NCBI RefSeq assembly: GCF_001552135.1
Contig: NZ_BCQP01000022.1
Location: forward strand, 1 to 64,000
Direction: 5' to 3'
Length of the DNA stretch: 64,000 bases
Source: Actinomadura chibensis NBRC 106107
GTDB lineage: Bacteria > Actinomycetota > Actinomycetes > Streptosporangiales > Streptosporangiaceae
In this document: piece by piece, positions 1 through 7,853 of the stretch
Layout of the letters: each line of letters begins with the position of its first letter
How positions within the stretch are numbered: the stretch's first letter is position 1
The notes under the pieces: model-generated
What the model saw: the letters and a program-made list of their open reading frames with translations, nothing else
What the model was told of the DNA's origin: nothing
Database searches by the model: none
Position numbers and translations under genes: made by a program

Positions 1-642
1 GGGGAGCCGCTCCGCTCGGCACTGCGGCCCGGCGGGCGGCGGGGCGCGGCGGCGCCCGCGCGGCGGCTGCTGACGCTGTCGTTCCTCGGCGACGGCCGCC
101 CGGAGGCCCGGCTCGACGGGCGGCCCGTCCCGCTGACGCTGCGGCACGCCGAGATCCTCGCGCTGCTCGCGCTGCACCCGCGCGGGCTGAGCGGCGACCG
201 CCTCGCGCTGTACCTGTACGGCGACGACGGCAGCCCGGCGACCGTCCGGCCGGAGATCCACCGGCTGCGGGAGCGGCTGGACGGCGTCGTCCGCGCCCGG
301 CCCTACCGGCTCGGCTGCGCGGTGGAGGCCGACTTCCTCACCGTCCGGCGGCTGCTGGACGACGGCGACGTCGCGGGCGTCGTCCGGCTGTACACCGGCG
401 AGCTGCTGCCGTGCTCCGACGCGCCCGCGATCCGCGACGAGCGCGACGAGCTGGCCGTGCGGGTCCGGCGGCAGGCGCTCGACCGGGGCGGCGCGGACGC
501 GCTGTGGACCTACGCGCAGACCGAGCCGGGCCGCGACGACCTGGAGGCGCTGGAGCGGCTGCGGGCCGTCCTGCCGCCGGACGATCCGCGGCTGCCCGCC
601 GTCGCGTCCCGCAGCGACCGCCTGCTGCACGGCCGACTGTAG
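1..642 (+). CDS. C-terminal part of a GAF/winged-helix type transcriptional regulator (5' truncated)
   Basis: The frame is open from base 1, so only the last 213 codons are present and the start lies outside the window. The visible part begins with an Arg/Ala-rich linker and a beta-strand-rich segment (LSFLGDGRPEARLDG), then a helical stretch (LTLRHAEILALLALHPRGLS) and a region ending in RPYRLG. This resembles the winged-helix DNA-binding end of actinobacterial GAF-domain regulators and of AfsR/SARP-type proteins. The remaining ~100 residues are helical and rich in Asp, Glu and Arg. No GAF sensor is visible because it would lie upstream. The family call rests on overall resemblance, not on a catalytic motif. 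It ends 28 bp before the convergent phosphatase gene. Confidence 0.6.
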   Translation, partial: GEPLRSALRPGGRRGAAAPARRLLTLSFLGDGRPEARLDGRPVPLTLRHAEILALLALHPRGLSGDRLALYLYGDDGSPATVRPEIHRLRERLDGVVRARPYRLGCAVEADFLTVRRLLDDGDVAGVVRLYTGELLPCSDAPAIRDERDELAVRVRRQALDRGGADALWTYAQTEPGRDDLEALERLRAVLPPDDPRLPAVASRSDRLLHGRL

Positions 643-670
643 AAGCGGCCGACTCCAGAAGCGGCGGGTC

Positions 671-1429
671 CTAGGGGCGCGGGCCCTGGGGTTCGGGCCG
701 CCACGGCGCGACGCCCGCCTCGATCAGGTGCGCGCAGTCGTTGTAGCAGACGGCGCGCAGGCCGGAGCCGTCCCGCCGCCAGCGGGTGAGGGACGCGTTG
801 GCGACCGGCTCCTTCTCGATCTCCAGGATCTCCTTCTCCGACAGGCTCTCGATCAGGTAGCGGGTCACCACCACGATCGCGTCGTGCGTGACGACGAGGA
901 CCCGCCCGCCGGGGGCGTCGGCCTCAAGGTCGCGGTAGAAGCTGCGGAGCCGCAGCGCGAGGTCGGCCCACGACTCCCCGCCCGGCGGCCGGTAGTAGAA
1001 CTTGCCGAGGCGGGCGAGCTGCGCGGCCTCGGCGGGGAAGCGGCGGCGGACGCCGAGCGCGGTCAGCCCCTGCAGGACGCCCTGCTCGCGGTCGCGGAGC
1101 CGCTCGTCGACGCGCAGCGGCGGGACGTCCGGGTCGTCCGGCCGGTCGCCGTAGGCCGCCGAGAGGGCGATCTTCGCGGTGTCCAGGGCGCGCAGGTACG
1201 GGGACGCGACGACCAGCGTCGGACGCTCGTCCGGCGGCAGCGCGGCGAGCCTGCGGCCGAGCGCCGCCGCCTGGGCGCGGCCGGTGTCCGACAGCGGGAC
1301 GTCGGCGTCCCGCTCGGGGATGCCCGCCTCCTCCGCGTCGGTGCCGAGCACCGCCTCGTAGGCGACGTTGCCGGTGCTCTCGCCGTGCCGGGTCAGGATC
1401 AGCCACTGCAGCGCGTCCACGCCCGCCAT
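671..1429 (-). CDS. histidine phosphatase superfamily protein (phosphoglycerate-mutase-like)
   Basis: The 252-residue product carries the phosphohistidine motif LTRHGES at residues 12-18 (nucleophile H15), an SPYLRALDTA segment carrying the second arginine, and a C-terminal VVTHDAIV segment with the second catalytic histidine. These are hallmarks of the histidine phosphatase fold. The substrate cannot be deduced; family members dephosphorylate small metabolites or proteins. No signal peptide or membrane segment is visible, so it is probably cytoplasmic. The open frame runs further upstream, but that part is Arg/His-rich antisense shadow of the divergent membrane-protein gene. The ATG at 1427-1429 places the RHG motif at the usual distance from the N-terminus. 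Confidence 0.85.
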   Translation of the reverse strand: MAGVDALQWLILTRHGESTGNVAYEAVLGTDAEEAGIPERDADVPLSDTGRAQAAALGRRLAALPPDERPTLVVASPYLRALDTAKIALSAAYGDRPDDPDVPPLRVDERLRDREQGVLQGLTALGVRRRFPAEAAQLARLGKFYYRPPGGESWADLALRLRSFYRDLEADAPGGRVLVVTHDAIVVVTRYLIESLSEKEILEIEKEPVANASLTRWRRDGSGLRAVCYNDCAHLIEAGVAPWRPEPQGPRP

Positions 1430-1486
1430 GCTGCCATGACCGGCGCGGCGGCGTCCTCTACACGGCGTAGTAGTAGCCTGGGGCGC

Positions 1487-1852
1487 GTGTCGAACGTCCT
1501 GGCCACAGTGATCATCGTGGTGGCGCTGCTGGCCGCCGCGTACGCCCTGGTGACGGCGCTGCGCGACCGTCCGATGGGGACCGGGCACCTGGTCGCGCTC
1601 GGCGTGCTGGAGGCGCTGCTCGTGGCGCAGGCGGTCGTCGGGTTCGTGAAGCTGTCCGGCGACGGCGGGCCGGACAGCCCGGCGACGTTCGTCGGCTACC
1701 TGCTCGGCGTGCTGCTCATCCCGGCCGCGGGCGCGGGGTGGGGGCTGCTGGAGCGCACCCGGTGGGGGCCCGGCGTGATCGTCGTCGCCGCCCTCGCCGT
1801 CGCGGTCATGATCGTCCGGCTCGACCAGTTGTGGAGCGGCACCGTTGCCTGA
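1487..1852 (+). CDS. small four-helix integral membrane protein
   Basis: The 121-residue product starts with GTG at 1487 and is almost entirely hydrophobic. Four membrane segments can be drawn, at about residues 4-25, 32-52, 68-86 and 95-113. Only a short polar loop (LSGDGGPDSPA) separates the second and third. I recognise no catalytic motif. The stop overlaps the next membrane-protein gene by 8 bp, so the two are probably translated together and may act together. The gene diverges from the histidine phosphatase across 57 bp. The function is unknown; conserved small membrane proteins of this type are common in actinomycetes. Confidence 0.75.
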   Translation: MSNVLATVIIVVALLAAAYALVTALRDRPMGTGHLVALGVLEALLVAQAVVGFVKLSGDGGPDSPATFVGYLLGVLLIPAAGAGWGLLERTRWGPGVIVVAALAVAVMIVRLDQLWSGTVA

Positions 1853-2396
1853 ACCCGAGGGAATCCGGACCGGCACCGGCACCGGCACCGGCGGCGAGGC
1901 CCGCGCGGGCGGCGACGCCCGCGCCGGCGCCGTGGACGCCCGCGCGGGCGGCACGTCCCGTCCCGGGACCGGCAGCGGTCCGGGACGGCTGCTCGTCGCC
2001 GTCTACGCGATCTTCGCGCTGGCGGCCGGCGCGCGGGCGGGCGTGCAGATCGCCACCAAGTTCTCCGACGCGCCCGTCGCCTACGCGCTGTCGGCGTTCG
2101 CGGCGGCCGTCTACGTCCTCGCGACGGTCGCGCTCGCCCGGGGCGGGCGGACGTCGCTGCGGGTCGCCGTCGCCGCGTGCGGCACCGAGCTCGCCGGGGT
2201 GCTGGTGGTGGGGACGCTCAGCGTCGCCGACTCCGCGGCGTTCCCCGACGAGACCGTCTGGTCCGGGTACGGGCGCGGGTACGGGTTCGTCCCGCTGGTG
2301 CTCCCGGTCGTGGGCCTGCTGTGGTTGCGCCGCACCGCCCGCCAGGGTGGCGGGCCCGAAGCGGGCGGTGGGCGCCCTGTGGGCGGCGGCGTGTGA
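1845..2396 (+). CDS. integral membrane protein with low-complexity N-terminus
   Basis: The 183-residue product begins with a probable TTG at 1845, inside the end of the upstream gene (8-bp overlap), which suggests translational coupling. The first ~45 residues are a Gly/Ala/Arg/Thr-rich tail that includes a repeated Gly-Thr run. Four membrane segments follow, starting near LLVAVYAIFALAAG, AYALSAFAAAVYVLATVAL, VAACGTELAGVLVVGTL and FVPLVLPVVGLLWL. No catalytic residues stand out. A later start that drops part of the low-complexity tail is possible. The product probably works with its partner in the membrane; the function is unknown. Confidence 0.7.
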   Translation: MPEPEGIRTGTGTGTGGEARAGGDARAGAVDARAGGTSRPGTGSGPGRLLVAVYAIFALAAGARAGVQIATKFSDAPVAYALSAFAAAVYVLATVALARGGRTSLRVAVAACGTELAGVLVVGTLSVADSAAFPDETVWSGYGRGYGFVPLVLPVVGLLWLRRTARQGGGPEAGGGRPVGGGV

Positions 2397-2448
2397 GCCC
2401 TCCGGCCACAGGTGTCGGGTGATCATCCGCCGGTCGATCACGAGGCGG

Positions 2449-3213
2449 TCAGCCGGCGTGCGGGGTGAGGCGGCCGCCGATCGGCAGCGCGTGGACCGCG
2501 GCCCTGGCGACCGCCTCGACCTCCTCGGCCGACCAGTCGGCGGACGGGTTGCGGCGCATCCAGCGGACGAGCCTGATCGGCGGGGCGAACACGATCCCGT
2601 CCGCCCGGAAGGGCGGGCGGACGATCCTGCCGCCGTGCACGGCCAGCACCGGCGTGACCTTCACGGGCACCTCCGCGACCCGTGAGATCAGCTCGGCGGC
2701 GGCGTCCGCCCGCGCGGTCAGGCCGCGCACGAGCTTGGTCTGGGTCCGCCCGTCGATGAACAGCCGGTCGCCGTGGCGGGAGATCTCCGAGTCGGGATGC
2801 CATGCCTCGTTGTGCACGAGCCAAATCCCGCCCGGTCCCACCACGAGCTCGTCGGCCGTCCCGTGACCGGGGACCGTCCGCTCGTACAGCACCCGGTGCC
2901 CGCGCCTCTCCAGCGTGTGGCGCAGCACCCGGTTCATCCGCTCTTCGCCCCGCAGCCCGCGCCGCCACACGCTGGAGGCGTGGTAGACGCGCCAATGGAC
3001 CAGCGCGTCCGCCGCCGCCACCAGCACGGCCATCACGAAACCGAATATGGCGTTGACCAGCAGGCCGCACAGGATCAGCGTCGCGCCGGCCAGAATTGCG
3101 CGGGTCCGCAATCTGGCTTTTCGGCCGCGCTGCCACAGCTCCGCGTATACCGCCTGCGGTGAACCGCCGGTGAACGCGGCGCGATCTCTCAGGTAGATGG
3201 AGCTGCCGATCAC
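2449..3213 (-). CDS. membrane-anchored NERD (nuclease-related) domain protein
   Basis: The 254-residue product has a GTG start at 3213 behind a GGGAGG ribosome site. Residues ~38-72 form one or two hydrophobic helices. A NERD-like domain follows from about residue 88, with GLRGEERMNRVL and TADELVVGPGGIWLV. NERD domains are an endonuclease-like fold found in DNA-processing and plasmid or defence proteins. The usual third motif of this fold (D-S-K or similar after the V-V-G-P-G-G strand) reads HNEAW here, so the conserved lysine is missing and activity is doubtful. The membrane anchor suggests it faces the cytoplasm from the membrane. The gene stands alone and converges with the membrane-protein pair. 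Confidence 0.7.
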   Translation of the reverse strand: MIGSSIYLRDRAAFTGGSPQAVYAELWQRGRKARLRTRAILAGATLILCGLLVNAIFGFVMAVLVAAADALVHWRVYHASSVWRRGLRGEERMNRVLRHTLERRGHRVLYERTVPGHGTADELVVGPGGIWLVHNEAWHPDSEISRHGDRLFIDGRTQTKLVRGLTARADAAAELISRVAEVPVKVTPVLAVHGGRIVRPPFRADGIVFAPPIRLVRWMRRNPSADWSAEEVEAVARAAVHALPIGGRLTPHAG

Positions 3214-3545
3214 AACGAACCTCCCAACAGCCTGCTACGACGCTTATATTATGCTGAAACAAGGGATTTCAAAGCTACGGTTCGCAAGGTGACGTAAATC
3301 AAACTGAACGGCAACTCTCCGACCTGAAAAGCGTCGCCGACCTGGTCTTTCGGTGGTTGGAACGCCGATTCCCGGGAACAACTCACGATGCGGGCGGCAG
3401 TGTTAATGAAAGGCGCGGTGCAACTATCACCGCAACCCTCACGGCCTTTTTCATTTCGGGTCACATTCCTTGTCGGAACCGGCGGGCGGCGGAGCGGGCG
3501 GTGGCGGCCGCCCGGCCGGGTGGCGGCACCCGGCAGACTGGGCGG
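3214..3545. other. 332-bp AT-richer intergenic region with a nested hairpin
   Basis: No gene is supported between the NERD gene and hrpB. The first ~250 bp are visibly poorer in GC than the surroundings. A nested inverted repeat lies at 3406-3454: inner arms GCGGTG/CACCGC (3415-3420 and 3428-3433), outer arms AAGGC/GCCTT, followed by a T run (3447-3451) in the plus direction. It looks like a terminator, yet no plus-strand gene lies just upstream, so it may be a leader element or a remnant. Confidence 0.4.
3243..3272 (-). promoter_or_regulatory. candidate sigma70-type promoter of the NERD gene
   Basis: On the minus strand TTGAAA (3272-3267) and TATAAG (3248-3243) are separated by 18 bp, and the -10 lies 30 bp upstream of the GTG start. 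The AT-rich composition is unusual for this genome, which strengthens the call. Confidence 0.45.
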
Positions 3546-6065
3546 ATGGACCCGAGCGCCGTGGAGAGCCTGCCCGTCCGGCACGTCGTGCCCGCGCTGC
3601 GCGCCGCCCTGGCCGACCGGGGCGCGGCCGTCCTCGCGGCGCCGCCCGGCACGGGGAAGACGACCCTCGTCCCGCTCGCGCTCGCCGGGCTCGCCCTCGG
3701 CGGGCCGCCCGCCGCCGGGAAGGTGCTGGTGCTGGAGCCGCGGCGGCTCGCCGCCCGCGCCGCCGCCCGCCGGATGGCGCGCACGCTCGGCGGACGCGTC
3801 GGCGGCCGGGTCGGCGTCACGGTGCGCGGCGAGTCGCGGCCGGGGGAGCGCGTCGAGGTCGTCACCACGGGCGTGGTCCTGCGACGCCTCCAGGACGACC
3901 CGGAGCTCTCCGGCGTCGGCACCGTGATCCTGGACGAGTGCCACGAGCGCCACCTCGACGCCGACACCGCGCTGGCGTTCCTCCTCGACGTCCGGGACAC
4001 GCTGCGCCCCGACCTGCGGATCGTCGCCGCGTCCGCGACCGCCGACACCGGGCCCTGGGCGCGGCTCCTCGGCGGCGCCGCCGGGCCCGCCCCCGTCGTG
4101 GAGACCGAGGCCGCGCTGCATCCGGTGGAGACGGTGTGGTGCCCGCCGCCGCGCCCGGTCGCGCCGCCGCACGGGACGCGCGTCGACCCGGCGTTCCTCG
4201 CGCACGTGGCCGCCACCGCCCGCCGCGCGCTGGCCGAGCGCGCCGGGGACGTCCTGTGCTTCCTGCCGGGCGTCGGGGAGATCGCGCGGGTCGCGGGGCT
4301 GCTCGGCGACGTGGCCGCCGACGTCCTCCAGGTGCACGGGCAGGCGCCGCAGGCCGTGCAGGACGCGGTGCTCGCCCCCGCGTCCGGCCGCCGGGTCGTG
4401 CTCGCCACGTCGGTCGCCGAGTCGAGCCTGACCGTCCCCGGCGTCCGCGTCGTCGTCGACTCGGGGCTCGCCCGCGAGCCGCGCACCGACCACGCGCGCG
4501 GGCTGGGCGCGCTGGCGACCGTCCGCGCGTCCCGCGCCACCGCCGACCAGCGCGCCGGCCGCGCCGGGCGCGAGGCCCCCGGCGCCGTCTACCGCTGCTG
4601 GACCGAGGCCGAGCACGCCCGGCTGCCCGCGCGTCCCCGCCCGGAGATCGAGCTGGCCGACCTGACCGGCTTCGCGCTGCAGGCCGCGTGCTGGGGCGAC
4701 CCGGACGCGTCCGGCCTCGCCCTGCCCGACCCGCCCCCGCCCGCCGCGCTGGACGCCGCCCGCGCCGCCCTCCGCGCCCTCGGCGCCGTCGGCGGCGAAG
4801 GGGACGGCGGGCGGGTCACCGAGCGGGGCCGGGCGCTCGCGCGGGTCGGGCTGCATCCGCGGCTCGCCCGCGCCCTGCTCGACGGCGCGCCCCGGGTCGG
4901 CGGGCGGCGCGCCGCCGAGATCGTCGCGCTGCTGTCCGAGCCGCCGCCGCGCTCGGCCGGGGACGACCTGACCGCCGCCTGGCGCGCGGTGCGGCGGCCC
5001 GGCCGTCCCGCCGACGCGCACGCGGCGCGCTGGCGCGACGAGGCAGCCCGCCTCCACCGCGCCCTCCCGGCCGGTGACGGCGGCGCGAACCCGGCGGACG
5101 ACCTCGCGGCGGGCACCGTGGTGGCGCTGGCGTTCCCGGAGCGGGTCGCGCGGGCGCGGCGGGGGAGCGGCTACCTGATGGCGTCCGGGACGGGCGCGGT
5201 CCTCGCGGAAGGCTCGCCCCTCGCCGCCGCCTCGGCGGAGTGGCTGGCCGTCGCGGCGGCGGACCGTCCCGCCGGGTCGGCGTCGGCGCGGATCCGGCAG
5301 GCCGTGGTGATCGGCGAGGACGTCGCGCGGCTCGCCGCCGCCCCGCTGCTCGCCACGGCCGACGAGGTCGCCTGGCGGGACGGCGACGTCGTGGCCCGCC
5401 GCGTCGAGCGCCTCGGCGCGATCGAGCTGGGCGAGCGGCCGCTGCGCGACCCCGACCCCGGCGCGGTGCGCGCGGCGCTGCTCGACGGCGTCCGCGCCGA
5501 AGGTCTCGGCCTGCTGACCTGGACGCCCGGAGCCGTCGCCCTCCGCGAGCGGCTCGCGTTCCTGCGCGCCGCGCTCGGCGACCCGTGGCCCGCCGTGGAC
5601 GACGCGGCGCTGCTGGAGCACCTGCCCGACCGGCTGGCGGGCGCGCGGCGCCGCGCCGACCTGGCCCGGATCGACGTCGCGTCCCTGCTGCGCGGCTTGC
5701 TGCCGTGGGAGCAGGCCGCGCTGCTGGACGAGTACGCGCCCGAGCGGGTGGAGGTGCCGTCCGGGTCCCGGATCCGGGTCGACTACGGGCAGGAGCGGCC
5801 CGTCCTCGCGGTGAAGCTGCAGGAGCTGTTCGGCTGGGACGCGGCGCCCCGGCTCGCGGGCGGGCGGGTGCCGCTGGTCGTGCACCTGCTGTCGCCGGCC
5901 GGGCGTCCCGCCGCGGTCACCGCCGACCTCGCCTCGTTCTGGCGCGAGGGGTACCGGGCCGTGCGGGCGGAGCTGCGCGGGCGCTACCCCAGGCACCCCT
6001 GGCCGGAGGACCCGGCGACCGCCGTCCCGACGCGCCGCGCGAAGAGGGCTAGCGGGAGGCGATGA
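3546..6065 (+). CDS. hrpB: ATP-dependent RNA helicase HrpB
   Basis: The 839-residue product matches the length of HrpB. It is a DEAH-box superfamily 2 helicase with Walker A APPGTGKTT (residues 32-40), a DECH box (130-133), the SATAD motif III region and a QRAGRAGR motif VI near residue 337. HrpB helicase-associated and C-terminal regions follow. HrpB is a conserved bacterial DExH protein whose substrate is not well defined. The ATG at 3546 gives the expected short N-terminus; the open frame upstream runs through the AT-rich intergenic region and lacks family similarity. The end overlaps the convergent tetR gene by 17 bp. Confidence 0.92.
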   Translation: MDPSAVESLPVRHVVPALRAALADRGAAVLAAPPGTGKTTLVPLALAGLALGGPPAAGKVLVLEPRRLAARAAARRMARTLGGRVGGRVGVTVRGESRPGERVEVVTTGVVLRRLQDDPELSGVGTVILDECHERHLDADTALAFLLDVRDTLRPDLRIVAASATADTGPWARLLGGAAGPAPVVETEAALHPVETVWCPPPRPVAPPHGTRVDPAFLAHVAATARRALAERAGDVLCFLPGVGEIARVAGLLGDVAADVLQVHGQAPQAVQDAVLAPASGRRVVLATSVAESSLTVPGVRVVVDSGLAREPRTDHARGLGALATVRASRATADQRAGRAGREAPGAVYRCWTEAEHARLPARPRPEIELADLTGFALQAACWGDPDASGLALPDPPPPAALDAARAALRALGAVGGEGDGGRVTERGRALARVGLHPRLARALLDGAPRVGGRRAAEIVALLSEPPPRSAGDDLTAAWRAVRRPGRPADAHAARWRDEAARLHRALPAGDGGANPADDLAAGTVVALAFPERVARARRGSGYLMASGTGAVLAEGSPLAAASAEWLAVAAADRPAGSASARIRQAVVIGEDVARLAAAPLLATADEVAWRDGDVVARRVERLGAIELGERPLRDPDPGAVRAALLDGVRAEGLGLLTWTPGAVALRERLAFLRAALGDPWPAVDDAALLEHLPDRLAGARRRADLARIDVASLLRGLLPWEQAALLDEYAPERVEVPSGSRIRVDYGQERPVLAVKLQELFGWDAAPRLAGGRVPLVVHLLSPAGRPAAVTADLASFWREGYRAVRAELRGRYPRHPWPEDPATAVPTRRAKRASGRR

Positions 6066-6801
6066 GGACGGCGACGCCGTCCAGGATGCGGGCGAGGCCG
6101 AACTCGAACGCCCGCGCCGGGGCGACCGCCGCGTTGTACTCCTGCCCGGCGGCGGTGCCGACGCGGGTGCCGAGCGGGTAGTCGGCCTCGTCCACGAGCG
6201 TTTCGAGGAGCGGCGCGGTCGCCTCCCACCACTGCTCGTCGCTGATCCCGCTGCGCCGCTCGGCCTCGGCGGCGTTGACCGAGACGCGGGCGGCGCTCTC
6301 GGCGAAGCCGGTGACGAGCGCGACGACCTGGTCCATCTCCAGGTCGGTGAGGCCGAGGCCGTCCACGGCGCGCAGCTCGTACTCGTACTTGCCGAGCATG
6401 TTCGGGCCCATCGGCGGGCGCGCGAGCGTGACCTGCAGCAGCCACGGGTGGCGGTGGAACAGGTCCCAGTTGCCGCGCGCGATGTGCTCCAGCCGTCCGC
6501 GCCAGGAGTCCTGGTCGGGCGGGGTCAGCTCGGCGACGGCGCGGTCCACCATGACGTCGATCAGCTCGGCCTTGCCGGGGACGTAGGTGTAGATCGACAT
6601 GGGGGAGACGCCCAGCTCGTCGGCGATCCGGCGCATGGACAGGGCGTCCAGGCCGGACGCGTCGGCCAGCTCGATCGCGGTCCGGACGATCTGCTCGGGC
6701 GTCAGCCGCGGCTTCGGCCCGCGCTTCGGCCGCCCCCGCACCCCCCAGAGCAGCTCCAGGCTGCGCCTCGGGTCGCCGCCCCCGCTGTACTCGGTCGTCA
6801 C
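6049..6801 (-). CDS. TetR/AcrR family repressor, probable regulator of the divergent ABC exporter
   Basis: The product is 250 residues if the GTG at 6801 is used. This start removes an upstream open stretch that covers the operator region. An Arg/Pro-rich segment precedes the helix-turn-helix (TPEQIVRTAIELADASGLDA through MRRIADELGVSPMSIYTYV, about residues 35-80). The C-terminal part resembles the TetR class ligand-binding domain (for example GKYEYELRAVDGLGL). It diverges from a DrrAB-like exporter, and two palindromic sites lie in the intergenic region. It therefore probably represses both itself and the exporter until a drug-like ligand binds. The ligand is unknown. Confidence 0.88.
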   Translation of the reverse strand: MTTEYSGGGDPRRSLELLWGVRGRPKRGPKPRLTPEQIVRTAIELADASGLDALSMRRIADELGVSPMSIYTYVPGKAELIDVMVDRAVAELTPPDQDSWRGRLEHIARGNWDLFHRHPWLLQVTLARPPMGPNMLGKYEYELRAVDGLGLTDLEMDQVVALVTGFAESAARVSVNAAEAERRSGISDEQWWEATAPLLETLVDEADYPLGTRVGTAAGQEYNAAVAPARAFEFGLARILDGVAVLIASR

Positions 6802-6830
6802 ACCGCCGATCCTCTCAGGGATGAAACTCT

Positions 6831-6877
6831 GTACGTCGTACGTTATATTGGCCGGACGAAAATTCCGTACTGCGTAC
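6831..6877. promoter_or_regulatory. paired TetR-operator-like dyads between tetR and the ABC exporter
   Basis: GTACGTCGTAC (6831-6841) is a perfect dyad around a central T. GTACTGCGTAC (6867-6877) is an imperfect one 36 bp away centre to centre. Read on opposite strands both fit CTnTGTACGnnGTACG, so they are inverted copies of one site. An AT-rich TATATT (6844-6849) lies between them. Position between divergent tetR and its likely target supports a shared operator; binding itself is inference. Confidence 0.6.
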
Positions 6878-6893
6878 ATAGTTTGGAGGACGG

Positions 6894-7853
6894 GTGACGG
6901 AACCACGGTTCGCGGTCCTCGCCGAGGGCCTGCGCAAGCGCTACGGCGGCACCGCCGCGCTCGACGGGCTCGACCTGCGCGTCCCCGCCGGGACCGTGCA
7001 CGGGCTGCTCGGCCCGAACGGCGCGGGCAAGACCACCGCCGTCCGCGTGCTGGCGACCCTCACCGCGCCGGACGGCGGGACGGCCCGGGTCGCCGGGCTC
7101 GACGTCGTCCGGGACGCGGCGCGGGTGCGGCGGCGGATCGGCCTCGTCGGTCAGCACGCCGCCGTCGACGAGGTGCTCGGCGGGCGCCAGAACCTCGTCA
7201 TGTTCGGCCGCCTCTACCACCTCGGCGCGAAGGAGGCGCGCCGCCGGGCCGACGAACTGCTCGACCGGTTCCGGCTCGCGGACGCGGCCGACCGGCCCGC
7301 CGCGACGTACTCCGGCGGCATGCGGCGCCGCCTCGACCTGGCCGCGTCCATGATCCTCGCGCCGCCGGTGCTGTTCCTGGACGAGCCGACCACCGGCCTC
7401 GACCCGCGCGGCCGCAGCGAGATGTGGGACGCGATCCGCGCCCTGGTGGACGGCGGCACGACCGTCCTGCTGACCACCCAGTACCTGGAGGAGGCGGACC
7501 GGCTCGCGACCGGGATCTCGGTGATCGACCACGGCCGCGTCATCGCCGGGGGGACCCCGGAGGAGCTGAAGTCGCGGCTCGGCGGCGACCGGATCGAGGT
7601 CGTCCTCGACGACCCGGGCCGCCTCACCGCCGCCGCGGAGATCGTCGGGCGGGTCGCGTCCGGCGAGGTCGACGTCGACGCCGAGGCCCTGCGCGTCGGG
7701 GCCGCGGTGACCGGACGGGCCGCCGCGCTCACCGAGGCCGTCCGGGCCCTGGACGACGCGGGCGTCCGGGTCGCCGACATCGGGCTGCGCCGCCCCACCC
7801 TCGACGAGGTGTTCCTGTACCTCACCGACAAGAAGGAGGAGGTGGCGCCGTGA
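6894..7853 (+). CDS. ABC exporter ATP-binding protein, DrrA (daunorubicin resistance) family
   Basis: The 319-residue product has Walker A GPNGAGKT (residues 40-47), signature YSGGMRRRLDLA, Walker B VLFLDEPTTGLDP and the H-loop region TTQYLEEADRLA. A ~90-residue C-terminal domain typical of DrrA-type ATPases ends with RRPTLDEVFLYLT. Such ATPases power efflux of drugs or lipids with a separate permease. The GTG start at 6894 follows a GGAGG site at 6885-6889. The stop overlaps the permease start (GTGA). The preceding dyads suggest control by the divergent TetR protein. The exported substrate is unknown; the family name does not imply anthracycline transport. Confidence 0.92.
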   Translation: MTEPRFAVLAEGLRKRYGGTAALDGLDLRVPAGTVHGLLGPNGAGKTTAVRVLATLTAPDGGTARVAGLDVVRDAARVRRRIGLVGQHAAVDEVLGGRQNLVMFGRLYHLGAKEARRRADELLDRFRLADAADRPAATYSGGMRRRLDLAASMILAPPVLFLDEPTTGLDPRGRSEMWDAIRALVDGGTTVLLTTQYLEEADRLATGISVIDHGRVIAGGTPEELKSRLGGDRIEVVLDDPGRLTAAAEIVGRVASGEVDVDAEALRVGAAVTGRAAALTEAVRALDDAGVRVADIGLRRPTLDEVFLYLTDKKEEVAP

